From NCBI RefSeq assembly GCF_029338315.1, contig NZ_CP119794.1:1860001-1924000 (forward strand): a stretch of 64,000 bases of DNA, given 5' to 3'. The position numbers were made by a program, and so were the translations under genes. The notes under the pieces are model-generated. The model was given only the letters and a program-made list of their open reading frames with translations. It was not told where the DNA came from and did no database searches. Shown here piece after piece: positions 36,297 through 45,826 of the stretch. Position 1 is the stretch's first letter, and every line of letters begins with the position of its first letter. Origin of the DNA: Haloarcula regularis. GTDB lineage: Archaea > Halobacteriota > Halobacteria > Halobacteriales > Haloarculaceae.

Positions 36297-37250
36297 ATGT
36301 CTCCCAAGGTCGTCATCACTGACTCTACCTACCCGGACGCATCCATCGAGCGAGAGGTGCTCGCCGACGTCGGTGCGACCGTCGAACTGGCGAACGCGCG
36401 GACGCCGGCGGCGGTGATCGAGTCCGCGACCGGCGCCGACGCGCTGTTGAACCAGGAGACGGAGCTCCCGGCGGAGGTCTTCGAGTCACTGGACGAACTG
36501 GAGGTCGTCGCCCGGTACGGCGTCGGCGTCGACAACATCGACCTGGAGGCGGCGGCAGCACACGACGTCTCCGTGCTGAACGTGCCGTCCTACTGTGAGA
36601 GCGAGGTCGCGACGCACGCGCTCACGCTGCTGCTCGCCTGTCGGCGTCGGGTGCCGCTGTACGACGGCCGGGTCAAAGGCGGCCAGTGGGACTGGAAGGA
36701 CGGCCGCCCGATACCGGCACTCGAAGGGAGCACCGTCGGGTTCGTCGCGTTCGGCAATATCGCACAGACGTTCGCCGCGATGCTCGACGGGATGCCCGTC
36801 GAGACGGTGGCGTACGACCCCTACCAGTCGGACGAGGTATTCAGGGCCCACGACGTCGAGTCCGTCTCCTTCGAGACGTTGCTCGAGCGGGCCGACTGCG
36901 TCTCCGTCCACGCGCCCCTGACCGAGGAGACGCGCGGCCTGTTCGACGCCGAGGCCTTCGAGCGGATGAACGACGACGCCGTCCTGGTAAACGTCGCCCG
37001 GGGACCGGTCGTCGACGACCAGGCGCTCGCCGACGCGCTCCGCGCCGGCGAGCTGGCCGGCGCGGGACTCGACGTGCTCCCGGAGGAGCCACCGGAGTCC
37101 TCGCCGCTGTTCGACATCGACGAGGTGGTGCTCACGCCCCACGTCGCGTGGTACTCGGAGTCGTCGATGGAGACGCTGCGGCGACGGGCGGGACGTGGCG
37201 TGGCGGCGTGTCTCCGGGGCGAGCGGCCGGACAACCTCGTCGTCGAGTGA
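36297..37250 (+). CDS. D-2-hydroxyacid dehydrogenase (CtBP / phosphoglycerate-dehydrogenase-like)
   Basis: A 317-residue NAD(P)-dependent enzyme. The Rossmann loop appears as STVGFVAFGNIAQTFA, where the usual GxGxxG is altered to GFVAFGNI. Catalytic residues are in LVNVARGPVVDD (Arg), AGLDVLPEEPP (Glu) and LTPHVAWYS (His). The family acts on various 2-ketoacids, including glyoxylate and sugar acids. It is divergent from the sugar ABC operon and beside an IclR regulator, suggesting a role in catabolism of the imported sugar. Confidence 0.88.
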   Translation: MSPKVVITDSTYPDASIEREVLADVGATVELANARTPAAVIESATGADALLNQETELPAEVFESLDELEVVARYGVGVDNIDLEAAAAHDVSVLNVPSYCESEVATHALTLLLACRRRVPLYDGRVKGGQWDWKDGRPIPALEGSTVGFVAFGNIAQTFAAMLDGMPVETVAYDPYQSDEVFRAHDVESVSFETLLERADCVSVHAPLTEETRGLFDAEAFERMNDDAVLVNVARGPVVDDQALADALRAGELAGAGLDVLPEEPPESSPLFDIDEVVLTPHVAWYSESSMETLRRRAGRGVAACLRGERPDNLVVE

Positions 37251-37767
37251 GTGAACAGCGGGCACCCGAGCCCAGTTCCGCCACCGTCCGGCCCGGTAGC
37301 GGGCCCGGGTGAGCGCCCGATCCGACGATGTTGAACGCATCCGTGGTGCCGACTACCACGCACGCCTCCGCGGCGTGCCGGATGACTACATGTAAATGTC
37401 TGAGAACGGGGGCAGCACCCCAGCGGAGCGAGCCTTGCACCCGAGCAACTGGACGAGCCGACGGGCCGCTGTGTGGCAAGCAGCGGTTCAGCAGCGCGTG
37501 CAGCCGAATTGGTCGCCCCAGTCTGTCCAACAGTGTTGGAATAGATCGGAGCCGAATTCGGGGAAGTCGGCGTAGTCTGACCCCTCACGACGAGACCGCT
37601 GTGTCGGGCCGGGACCTGACGCCGACCGGAACCACCGGGTAGCAGCTCGATGACAGCGGAACTCGGCGGGACCGCTCGGCGGAAGCTGTGTGCGAGCCCG
37701 GCCGTATCGCTCGGGTGCCCCGAATCAGTGTAAAACAGTATTCAAGATGAGTAAATCGTTGTTCTCG
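37251..37767. other. 517-bp intergenic stretch without a supported gene
   Basis: The sequence is GC-rich but its frames have mixed, non-haloarchaeal residue use and no domain I recognise. It lies between the 3' ends of the dehydrogenase and the IclR gene, which converge on it. It could be old degraded coding sequence. Confidence 0.4.
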
Positions 37768-38558
37768 TCACCGGCCACCGGAGATGTAGTGGTTGTACCG
37801 GAGTTCGATGACGTTGGCGGCGTTCTGGACGGCCTCGACGATGTCGTCGGCCACACCGTCGTCCCAGAGCCGGGTCCGCGGCCCGGAGACGCAGACGGCA
37901 CCGACGACATTGCCTGTCGCATCGTCGACGATGGGGACGCCGACGGCGAGGATACCCTTGCGTCGGTCCTGGTCCTCGACCGAGTAGCCGCGCTCGCGCG
38001 TCCGGTGGAGCTCCTCGTGGAGCGCCTCGCGGTCGGTGATGGTGTGTTCGTTCGCTCGCGGGAGACCGTGTTCGTCGACGATCGCGTCGACCCGCTCGTC
38101 GGGCATGACCGACAGGAGCGCCTTCCCCAGTGCCGTCCAGTGCAGGTGGGTCTGCTCGCCCGTCGGCGCGTTGTCGTAGACCGCCTTGGCCGGCGACTCG
38201 GACTTGTAGACGAGGACGCGCTTGCCGCGCTGGGCGACGCCGAGGTTGGCGGCTTCGCCGGTCTCCTCGGCCAGTTCGTCGATGTGGCGCTTGGCCGCGC
38301 GGTAAAGTCCCAGCTGTCGCCGCGCGTAACTTCCGTGTTTCAGGAACTTCAGGCTCAGCCGGTAGGTGCCGTCGTCCTTGAGCACGTATCCGGCCTGGTG
38401 GAGCGTGTTCAGGTGGACCTGTGCGGTGCTCGGCGGTATCTCGAGGTAGTCGGCGAGTTCGCTCACGCCCGCGCCGTCGAGTTCCTGTAGCGCAGTGACG
38501 ACTGTGAACGCCTTTCGACCCCCTGGAGTGTGTTCGTCGAGGTTCGCTGGTCTGTCAT
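37768..38558 (-). CDS. IclR family transcriptional regulator, frame broken near 38525
   Basis: About 263 residues. The winged helix (SELADYLEIPPSTAQVHLNTLHQAGYV) and the C-terminal effector domain (VYKSESPAKAVYDN, HWTALGKALLSVMP, GILAVGVPIVDDATGNVVGAVCVSG) are intact. The first residues MTDQRTSTNT are in the frame of the ATG at 38558; RKAFTVVTALQELDGAG joins the main frame after a break in a GGGGG run. One added G restores it. It probably controls the nearby ABC importer or dehydrogenase. A TATA-like TTATTCTATAG lies 17-30 nt upstream of the ATG. Confidence 0.85.
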
Positions 38559-39278
38559 TGGCTGCCCCTGCCTATAGAATAAGAACCGTGACACTAAGAA
38601 TTTTCGATAACCACATATTCATTCAAGATAGTTAAACGCGAACGCGAGGACGTCGTATCCGAGGGCGGTGGTCGACGAGCACGCGAACGGAGGGAACGTA
38701 ATAACAATCGTACCCCCGTTAGTGTCTGCCGGTCCGCTACTCGAACAGTCGGGTGCCAGCGGCAGCAGGCGAGAATCCGGTTCCGTCTGCGACGCCAGAC
38801 ATTCATCATCACCCAATTCAGATACAAAATCCGCGGCCCTTCGGAGTTATATCGACGAACAACAGAACATTTTGAGTTAGCAACCACCTATTCAAGATTA
38901 TTATTAGCATATTCTCGATTATAGTCCATATATTTACAGCCATATGAGAGATATTGGGCCTTTGTAGGCTAAACACAAAGTTATAATCACAGAAGGCTGT
39001 TTCGTGGTTCAGTCCAGCAATCGTTAGTTCCGCAACTCTGTGTCTGCCGCCGAAGTGTGTTCGCCCGGACAGGTCGAGTGAAAAGCCAGGCAGTGTCGAA
39101 GTATCTGAGAGTGTCCGTGTACACCGGTGATTGCCTACTCGTCGCGAGACAGCCGCGTCGAACGAGACCGCGGAGTCCTGTCGCCCCCCGTCGTCGGGTG
39201 GGAGCGGCCGCCGGGGGACCCACCGGCAGCGGGTGAGTCCAAAGGTCTAAGCACTCGCAGAACAGAAGTCTATCCACT
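38559..39278. other. 720-bp intergenic region, in part very AT-rich
   Basis: No gene is supported. From about 38870 to 39000 composition drops far below the surrounding G+C. From about 39000 to 39140 the sequence has a different texture, with a short minus-strand frame (RYFDTAWLFTRPVRANTLRR) that could be a decayed insertion-sequence end; I cannot identify it. The last 35 bp hold a GTCTAAGC TATA-like element for the NifU-domain gene. Confidence 0.4.
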
Positions 39279-39650
39279 ATGAGCACGGAGACAGACGCCG
39301 GGGACGATCTGCGAGAGCGCATCACGAACTTCCTGCGCCGGAACTTCCCGCAAATCCAGATGCACGGCGGCAGCGCGGCCATCCAGGAGCTGGACCGTGA
39401 GGAGGGCAGCGTCACCATCCAGCTCGGCGGTGCCTGCTCGGGCTGTGGCATCTCGCCGATGACCATCCAGGCCATCAAGACCCGCATGACCAAGGAGATC
39501 CCCGAGATCAACGAGGTCGTCGCGCGGACCGGCATGGACGGCGGCGAGGGTATGTCCGGTGGCGCGGGTGGCATGAGCCCGTCGTTCCCCGGCGAGTCCC
39601 GCGGTGGCGACGTCGGCGACGACGACGAAGGCCCGGAAGCGCCGTTCTGA
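39279..39650 (+). CDS. NifU C-terminal domain (Nfu-like) Fe-S scaffold protein
   Basis: A 123-residue protein. The Nfu domain covers residues about 10-85 with the cluster-binding CxxC in LGGACSGCGISPMTIQAI. A Gly/Met-rich and then acidic tail (residues about 88-123) is an extension beyond the usual domain. Nfu proteins carry Fe-S clusters to target enzymes. It stands alone; SufS and SufU are 25 kb away. Confidence 0.9.
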   Translation: MSTETDAGDDLRERITNFLRRNFPQIQMHGGSAAIQELDREEGSVTIQLGGACSGCGISPMTIQAIKTRMTKEIPEINEVVARTGMDGGEGMSGGAGGMSPSFPGESRGGDVGDDDEGPEAPF

Positions 39651-39950
39651 GTCCGGATTTCTCCCATCTTTCGCGCCGTGTAGCGACTGCTGCGAGCCGT
39701 CGGCTCCCCCGACCGACTGCACGGTCGGCACGGAAGTGGTTGCGGTCGTCGCCAGAAAGGTGTGAGTCGAATCCAGGGAAGTAGTCTTGTATATTCTATT
39801 TCTGGCCCCATATCCACCGGACTGGATCGAGTAATCCAGTATAAGACTCGAAAATCTCCGATATCCGAGTAGAAACCAATTCTTGTGCCTACCGAGAGCG
39901 TACGAGTCTCCAGGAACGGACGACCGAAGCGGAAAGAGTCGATTCGGCGG
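39651..39950. other. 300-bp intergenic stretch with an AT-rich centre
   Basis: It lies between the converging NifU-domain gene and the permease remnant. From about 39780 to 39890 it is AT-rich. An open minus-strand frame crosses it, but residue use is unlike haloarchaeal proteins. I see no gene. Confidence 0.4.
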
Positions 39951-40856
39951 TTACGCACCCTTCATCCCACCGCTGGCCAGACCCCCGACGACCCAGCGCT
40001 GGACGATGGCAAAGAACACGACCACCGGAATCATCGCGACCGTCGCGGCGGTCAACAGCAGCTCCCAGGCGACCGTGTTCTGGGACGGGAACAGCTGCAG
40101 GCCAAACGGGAGCGTCCGGGTCGCCGCGGTCTGTGAGAGGATGGAGACGAACAGGAAGTCGTTCCACGAGAGGATGAACGTGTAGAAGCCGGCGACGGTG
40201 ATTCCCGGCAGCGACAGCGGCACGATGATGCGCCAGAGGATGTCGATGTGCGAGCAACCGTCCATCTTCGCGGCCTCGTCGAGCGACTCCGGGATGTCGT
40301 CGATGTACCCCTTCAGCAGTCAGGTCCCCAGCGGGATGCCGAGCACCGAGTGGGCGATGATGATGCCCAAAAGCGAGTCGATGAGGTTCAGCGAGAACAT
40401 CAGCAGGAAGAAGGGGATGAGGGTGAGCACCCGCGGGAGCATCTGGGTCCCCAGGAACGAGAACAGCAGGCCGGCCCGGGCCGGGTACTCGAACCGGGAC
40501 AGCGAGTACGCTGCCAGCGTCCCGACGACCAGCGTCAGGACCGTCGTCGAGGTGGCGACGATGGTCAAGTTGATGAAGTACTGCTGGAAGAGCCCGGTCG
40601 AGAGCACCGAGACGTAGTTCTCGAGCGTCAGTTCGCTCAGCCCGGGCACCAGCCGCGGCGAGTACAGGAAGTCCGGCGACGTGAACGTCGCAAGCACCAT
40701 GTACGCGACCGGGAGCAACAGGAAGGCCATGTAGACGCCGATGACGGCGTAGACCGCCAGCGCGCGCTTTGGCGACATGTCTTCGGCGAGCCACGCGTCG
40801 AGTCGGTCGGCGAACGAGCGGTCGGTCGCCGTCTGTGATTTCGTTTCGGTTGCCAT
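39951..40856 (-). pseudogene. Carbohydrate ABC transporter permease (MalG-like) with an in-frame stop
   Basis: The frame from ATG at 40856 encodes a CUT1-type permease: an N-terminal helix, LENYVSVLSTGLFQQYFINL, SRFEYPARAGLLF and IIIAHSVLGIPLGT. A TGA at 40322-40320 then stands where family members have Trp (PLGTWLLKGYID). The same frame goes on with LKGYIDDIPESLDEAAKMDGCS (EAA coupling loop), LPGITVAGFYTFILSWNDFLF and GGLASGGMKGA. Without the TGA it would be a normal 301-residue protein. Because its partner permease is reduced to a fragment, I judge it a pseudogene. Confidence 0.75.
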
Positions 40857-40858
40857 TG

Positions 40859-40957
40859 TCAGTCTCGCGCCTCCAGACTGGCGTACACGACGGTGAAGAC
40901 CATCATGATGATGAGCATCACGACGCCGATACTCGCGGGGTCGGTCCGCACGTTCTC
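40859..40957 (-). pseudogene. 3' remnant of a second sugar ABC permease (MalF-like)
   Basis: Only the last 32 codons survive: FENVRTDPASIGVVMLIIMM, then VFTVVYASLEARD and a stop five bases before the ATG of the next permease. This is the usual C-terminal helix of a CUT1 permease, which normally precedes the MalG-like gene. A stop codon and unrelated sequence lie directly upstream, and the GH97 promoter begins there. The upstream part of the operon has been lost. Confidence 0.65.
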
Positions 40958-40994
40958 GAATCAGAAACGCGACGCGAGCGGCTCCCGGCCTACA

Positions 40995-41000
40995 TTTATT
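40995..41000 (+). promoter_or_regulatory. TATA box of the GH97 gene
   Basis: TTTATT lies 25-30 nt upstream of the ATG at 41025, consistent with leaderless transcription. Confidence 0.5.
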
Positions 41001-41024
41001 GTGCTGTGTCTGGTACGCCGACAC

Positions 41025-42751
41025 ATGCCAACCGTCCAGAGCCCGGAGAGAAAAGTCCAGGCGACCGTCTCGCTGACTGGGGCCGACCAGACACTGACAG
41101 TCAGCCGCGAGGGGCGCACCGTCGTCGCGTCGTCGCCGCTGGGACTGACCGCCACGTTCGACTCGACGGTCGAGGACGCGCCGCTGCCGACCGTCGAGGC
41201 CGTCGAGCGCGAGGACCGCGTCGTCGACGAGCGGTTCCGCACCACCTGCGGGAAGCGCCGCGACCACCACCACGAGGCGACCGAGGCGACGTTCACCTGC
41301 GAGTTCACCAACGGCGTGACCGTGGTGCTCACCGTCAGGGCGAGCGATCAGGGGGTCGCGTACCGCTACCGGCTTCCGGAGACGGGGTCCGTGCTCCTGT
41401 TCGAGGATCGGACGGCCTTTCGCCTCCCCCGGGACACGACGGCGTGGCTGACCCCGTGGGTCGAGAACCACGAGACCACCTCGCGACACGTCCCGCTGTT
41501 CACCGCCGCGGGGCGGTTCTGCACGCCGGGCCTCTTCGAGGTCAACGCGGACGACTGGGTGTTGCTCACCGAGGCCGAGGTCGACGGGACGACCCACGCC
41601 GCGAGTCTCCGGTCACACGAGCAGGACGCCGCCGTCGAGTTCGAACACCCGTGGACGCCGATCCGCTCGAAGGGCTCCTTCCAGACGCCCTGGCGGGTCG
41701 CCGTCGTCGGCGACCTGGGGACCATCGTCGAGTCCGACCTCGTGCCGGCGCTGGTCGACGGCCCCCGCACCGCCTCGTCGTGGGTCGAACCGGGCCGGGT
41801 CGCCTGGTCGTGGTGGTCCGAGAGCGAGAGCCCGTACGACCCGGACCGCCAGCGCGACTATATCGACTACGCCGCCGAGCGCGGCTGGGAGTACGTCCTC
41901 GTCGACGAGGGCTGGAGTCCCGACTGGCTCCCGGAACTGGTCGCGTACGCCGCCAAGCGGGACGTCGACTTGTTCGTCTGGGCCCACTGGACCGACCTCC
42001 GTGGCGCCGACGAGCGCCGCGAGAAACTCGACCGCTGGGCCGACTGGGGCGTCGCCGGCATCAAGATCGACTTCATGGACTCCGACGAACAGGGCCGCCT
42101 CCAGTTCTACGACGACCTGCTGGCCGACGCCGCCAAGCGGGAACTGCTGGTGAACTTCCACGGGTCGGTCGTCCCGTCGGGCCTGAAGCGGCGCTGGCCC
42201 CACGTCATGACCTACGAGGGGGTGATGGGCGCCGAACACCTCAAGTGGGCGACGCTGACCCCGAACACAACGTCACGCTCCCCTACACCCGCAACGCCGT
42301 CGGGTCGATGGACTACACGCCGGTGACGTTCTCGGCCGACTCCCGTCACACCACGGTGGGCCACGAGCTCGCGCTCGCGGTGGTCTACGAGTCGGGCCTC
42401 CAGCACTTCGCGGACTCCATCGACGAGTACGCCGCCCGCCCCGACGCCGAGTGGTTCTTAGAGCAGGTCCCGGCCGCGTGGGACGAGACCCGGTTCCTCC
42501 GGGGGCACCCGGGGTCGGAGGCGACCATCGCCCGCCAGCGCGACGACGTGTGGTTCGTCGGCAGTATCACCGCGGGCGGGCAGCGCACCGTCGAGACGTC
42601 GCTGCCCTTCCTCCAGGCGTCACAGGAGGCGACGCTGGTTCGTGATGCCGGCGACGACGACCTGCGCCGCGAGCCCGTCGCGGTCGGGCCGACCGACCCG
42701 CTGTCGGTGACGGTGCCCGAGAACGGCGGGTTCGTCCTCTACTGTCCCTGA
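41025..42751 (+). CDS. Glycoside hydrolase family 97 protein, frame broken near 42263
   Basis: About 575 residues: an N-terminal beta-sandwich (residues about 1-255), a catalytic barrel and a C-terminal beta domain. GH97 marks are VEPGRVAWSWWSE, YVLVDEGWSPDW, GIKIDFMDSDEQ, LLVNFHGSVVPSGLKRRWPH and MTYEGVMGAEHLKW. GH97 enzymes are alpha-glucosidases (inverting) or alpha-galactosidases (retaining); an Asp-rich IDFMDSD site does not settle which. After ATLTP the frame changes and continues EHNVTLPYTRNAVGSMDYTPV to the stop; one missing G repairs it. No signal peptide is seen, so it acts in the cytoplasm. Confidence 0.85.
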
Positions 42752-42810
42752 ACCGTTCTCTTGGCGGGCCTGCTCCTCGCGTCGTCACCGGGTCCTGCGC
42801 GAATGGGAAC

Positions 42811-42818
42811 TTATTTTT
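42811..42818 (+). promoter_or_regulatory. TATA box of the first SDR gene
   Basis: TTATTTTT is 25-32 nt upstream of the ATG at 42843, indicating its own leaderless transcript. Confidence 0.5.
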
Positions 42819-42842
42819 CTGCTGGGGCGGACATTGGATTCG

Positions 42843-43619
42843 ATGAACGTCGACCTCACCGACAAGACTGCGCTCGTGACGGGCGCAGGCAGAGGCATGG
42901 GCCGCGAGACCGCACTCACGCTCGCCGAGAACGGCGCGGACGTCCTGATCAACGACCTCGACGAACCGCTGGCCGAGGAGACCGCGGCGGACGCCCGCGA
43001 GCACGGCGTCGACGCCGTCGGCATCGGTGCCGACGTCAGCGACGCGACCGAAGTGGCCGCGATGGTCGAGCACGGGACCGCCGAGCTCGGACAGGTGGAC
43101 ATCCTCGTCAACAACGCCGGCGTCGGCGACGCCGGCCCGTTCCTCGACGAGTCATACGACGACACGTTCGAGTTGAACCTCGATGTCCACCTCCACGGGT
43201 CGCTGAACACCTGTCGCGAGGTCGTCGACGAGATGGTCGAGTCGGGCTACGGGAAGATAATCAACTTCACCTCCATCCACACGAAGAATGCCGTCGGGAT
43301 GTCACCCGCCTACGACGTCGGGAAGTTCAGCCTCCTGGGCCTGACCAAGAGCCTCGCGCTCGAACTCGGCCGCGAGGGCATCAGGGTCAACGCCGTCGCG
43401 CCGGGGTGGGCGAACACCCGGATGATCGAGGGCTTCAGCGACGCCGTCACCCAGCAGATCATCGACAACAACCCGCTGGGCGCGTTCGCAGAGCCCGAGG
43501 AGGTCGCCAACGCCGTCCTCTTCCTGGCGTCGCCGGCCAGCGACTACGTCAACGGCCACGAACTGCGCGTCGACGGCGGCCAGGTCCCCATCGACTCCTG
43601 GCGGCTGGACAGCCGGTAA
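42843..43619 (+). CDS. Short-chain dehydrogenase/reductase (SDR)
   Basis: A 258-residue classical SDR. The cofactor motif is VTGAGRGMGRE, NAG is in VNNAGVGD, the catalytic Ser is in NFTSIHTKN and the YxxxK motif is AYDVGKFS. The C-terminal DGGQVPIDSW is typical of sugar-alcohol or sugar dehydrogenases. An acidic NDLDEP after the second strand suggests NAD+ rather than NADP+. It is a candidate for the sugar-oxidising step of this locus; the substrate is inferred only from context. Confidence 0.9.
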   Translation: MNVDLTDKTALVTGAGRGMGRETALTLAENGADVLINDLDEPLAEETAADAREHGVDAVGIGADVSDATEVAAMVEHGTAELGQVDILVNNAGVGDAGPFLDESYDDTFELNLDVHLHGSLNTCREVVDEMVESGYGKIINFTSIHTKNAVGMSPAYDVGKFSLLGLTKSLALELGREGIRVNAVAPGWANTRMIEGFSDAVTQQIIDNNPLGAFAEPEEVANAVLFLASPASDYVNGHELRVDGGQVPIDSWRLDSR

Positions 43620-43641
43620 CCAGTCGGGGAGACGCCCGCGC

Positions 43642-44463
43642 TCACTCGCGCTCGGTGCGGTACGACCGGTATAGCTCGTCCTGCATCACCTGACTGCGGC
43701 CGCCGTCGACGAGGATGGACTCGCCGGTGACGAACGTGGCGTCGTCGCTCGCGAGGAAGGCGGCCATCCCGGCGACGTCGGCGGGGCGGCCCAGCCGACC
43801 CACCGGATGAATCTCCTTCGTGTACTCGTACTCCGCCTGGCTGTCGAACTCTTCGCGGGTGCGCTCGATCTCGACCCAGCCCGGGTTGATGGTGTTGACG
43901 GTGATGTCGTCGGGGCCAAGTTCCAGCGCCAGCGCCCGCGTGATGCCGTTGATTCCCGCCTTGACCGCGTTGTACGGGAACAGCCCCGGCATCGTCAGGA
44001 ACGCGTGGTTCGAGGACGTGTTGAGGATGGTCCCGCCGGGCGGCATGTGCTCGGCGGCGTGTTTCGCACAGAGCCAGAACGAGCGAAAGTCCGTCTCGAC
44101 GACGAGCTCCCAGTCGTCGATGGTTGCCTCGGCGGCGGTGGTCTCGGTCTGGACGCCGGCGTTGTTCACCAGCACGTCCACGCGGCCGTACTCGTCGACG
44201 GTGTGTTCGACGAGCGCCTGTATCTCGGCGGGGTCGCGCATGTCCGCCTGGACGAAGGTCGCCTCGCCGCCGTCGGCCTCGATGTCCGCGACCACGTTCT
44301 CGCCCGGTCCTCGCGAGCGGCCGGTGACGACGACGGACGCTCCTTCGGCGGCGAATCGCCGGGCGACGCCGGCACCGATGCCGCGCGTCGACCCGGTGAC
44401 GAGGACGACGCGATCTTCGTGGCGGGCCTCTACAGCGTTTTCGGTCGGGTCTGTGGGAGCCAT
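43642..44463 (-). CDS. Short-chain dehydrogenase/reductase (SDR), glucose/galactose-dehydrogenase-like
   Basis: A 273-residue classical SDR with VTGSTRGIGAG, DMRDPAE, VNNAGVQT, a catalytic Ser in NTSSNHAFL and PYNAVKAGI (YxxxK). The end TGESILVDGGRSQVMQDELYRSYR resembles bacterial glucose 1-dehydrogenase-like SDRs. It is on the same strand as and just downstream of dgoD (61 bp), and may oxidise galactose to galactonolactone for that pathway. VVVTGRSRG suggests that NADP+ is accepted. Confidence 0.88.
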   Translation of the reverse strand: MAPTDPTENAVEARHEDRVVLVTGSTRGIGAGVARRFAAEGASVVVTGRSRGPGENVVADIEADGGEATFVQADMRDPAEIQALVEHTVDEYGRVDVLVNNAGVQTETTAAEATIDDWELVVETDFRSFWLCAKHAAEHMPPGGTILNTSSNHAFLTMPGLFPYNAVKAGINGITRALALELGPDDITVNTINPGWVEIERTREEFDSQAEYEYTKEIHPVGRLGRPADVAGMAAFLASDDATFVTGESILVDGGRSQVMQDELYRSYRTERE

Positions 44464-44524
44464 CTACACGGGGGGTCGGCCCTCCATCAGCAAAAGTCAG
44501 TCGGAACCGGTCGACCGGGCCGAC

Positions 44525-45715
44525 TTACCACTCGGCGACGCTGCCGTCCTCGTGGCGCCAGACCGGGTTGTGCCAGTTGACGGTCTTCTCGGACTGCTCG
44601 CGGACGTACGCCTCGTTGATGTCGATGCCCAAGCCCGGGGCGTCCGGGACGGTGACGTAGCCGTCGCGGTACTCGAACATCGAGGGGTCGGTGAGGTAGT
44701 CGAGGACGTCGGTCGTCTCGTTGTAGTGGATGTTCAGGCTCTGTTCCTGGATGAGCGCGTTGGGCGAGCAGGCGTCGACCTGGATGCACGACGCCAGCGC
44801 GACCGGCCCCAGCGGACAGTGTGGGGCCAGCGCCACGTCGTAGGCCTCGGCCATCGCGGCGATCTTCTTGACCTCGGTGATGCCGCCGGCGTGCGAGAGG
44901 TCCGGCTGGATGACGTCGACGGAGCCGTCCTCGAAGACCTCCTTGTAGTCCCAGCGCGAGAACATGCGCTCGCCCGTCGCGATGGGGATGGTCGTGTGGG
45001 CGGCGATATCCGGGAGCGCGTCGTTGTGCTCGGGCAGGACCGGCTCCTCGATGAACATCGGCTCGTGGGGTTCCAGCGCCTTCGCCAGCCGTTTGGCCAT
45101 CGGTTTCGAGACGCGGCCGTGGAAGTCGACGCCGATGTCTATCTCGTCACCGACGGCCTCGCGGACCTCGCGCAGGCGGTTGACGGCCGCCTCGACCGTC
45201 GCCGGGTCGTCGACGCGCTCGATCTCGGCGGTGGCGTTCATCTTCAGCGCGGAGAAGCCGGCGTCGACCTTCTGCTCGGCCTGCTCTGCGACCTCGGAGG
45301 GGCGATCGCCGCCGATCCACTGGTAGACGCGGATGCGCTCGCGGGCGGCCCCGCCGAGCAGCTGGTGGACGGACGCCCCCAGTTGCTTGCCCTTGATGTC
45401 CCAGAGCGCCTGGTCGATGCCGGCGATGGCCGACATCAGGACCGGCCCGCCGCGGTAGAAGCCCCCGCGGTACATCGTCTGCCAGTGATCTTCGATGTCT
45501 TCGGGGTTCTCGCCCAGCAGGTAGTTCTCCATCAGTTCCTCGACGGCGGCCCGGACCGTGTGGGCCCGCCCCTCGACGACGGGTTCGCCCCAGCCGACCG
45601 TCCCGTCGGCGGTCTCGATGCGCAGGAGGACCCAGCGCGGCGGCACCTCGAACAGCTCGTAGTCGACGATACGGTTCGGCCCGGTTCCCTCCGTGCCCGA
45701 CGTGTTCGAACTCAT
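44525..45715 (-). CDS. dgoD: D-galactonate dehydratase
   Basis: A 396-residue enolase-superfamily enzyme that dehydrates galactonate to 2-keto-3-deoxygalactonate. It matches DgoD throughout: PPRWVLLRIETADGTVGWGEPVVEGRA, MYRGGFYRGGPVLMSAIAGIDQALWDIKG, VDFHGRVSKPMAK, FIEEPVLPEHN, LQPDLSHAGGITE-like VIQPDLSHAGG, LAPHCPLGP and the terminal NPVWRHEDGSVAEW. Start ATG at 45715 overlaps the stop of a 37-residue upstream ORF (ATGA). Together with KdgA (3980) and an SDR it would give an oxidative galactose pathway. A divergent IclR gene likely controls it. Confidence 0.93.
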   Translation of the reverse strand: MSSNTSGTEGTGPNRIVDYELFEVPPRWVLLRIETADGTVGWGEPVVEGRAHTVRAAVEELMENYLLGENPEDIEDHWQTMYRGGFYRGGPVLMSAIAGIDQALWDIKGKQLGASVHQLLGGAARERIRVYQWIGGDRPSEVAEQAEQKVDAGFSALKMNATAEIERVDDPATVEAAVNRLREVREAVGDEIDIGVDFHGRVSKPMAKRLAKALEPHEPMFIEEPVLPEHNDALPDIAAHTTIPIATGERMFSRWDYKEVFEDGSVDVIQPDLSHAGGITEVKKIAAMAEAYDVALAPHCPLGPVALASCIQVDACSPNALIQEQSLNIHYNETTDVLDYLTDPSMFEYRDGYVTVPDAPGLGIDINEAYVREQSEKTVNWHNPVWRHEDGSVAEW

Positions 45716-45825
45716 CGGCACCGGCCCTCCGTGCGATACGACGACTGGACGGCGCTACGTGTCTCGGACGAAATCGGGACGGCCCGTGCCATCGGTCCGC
45801 GATACTGGTCGGTGCGGGTGGTCAT
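45712..45825 (-). CDS. 37-residue leader ORF overlapping the dgoD start
   Basis: ATG at 45825 opens MTTRTDQYRGPMARAVPISS followed by ETRSAVQSSYRTEGRCR and a TGA overlapping the dgoD ATG by four bases. A strong TATA box (ATTATATAA in plus orientation) lies 22-30 nt upstream, so a leaderless transcript should begin here, not at dgoD. The peptide is Arg/Ser-rich and matches no family that I know. ATGA coupling implies that dgoD is translated by re-initiation after this ORF. Confidence 0.5.
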   Translation of the reverse strand: MTTRTDQYRGPMARAVPISSETRSAVQSSYRTEGRCR

Positions 45826-45826
45826 C

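Noticed and set aside
38668..38880. 70-codon open frame in the IclR-NifU intergenic region
   Set aside because: Residue use is not haloarchaeal, there is no promoter at the right distance and no homologous feature.
40320..40322. UGA in the permease read as selenocysteine or other recoded residue
   Set aside because: Homologues have Trp at this site, haloarchaea have no known selenocysteine system, and the partner permease is already truncated.
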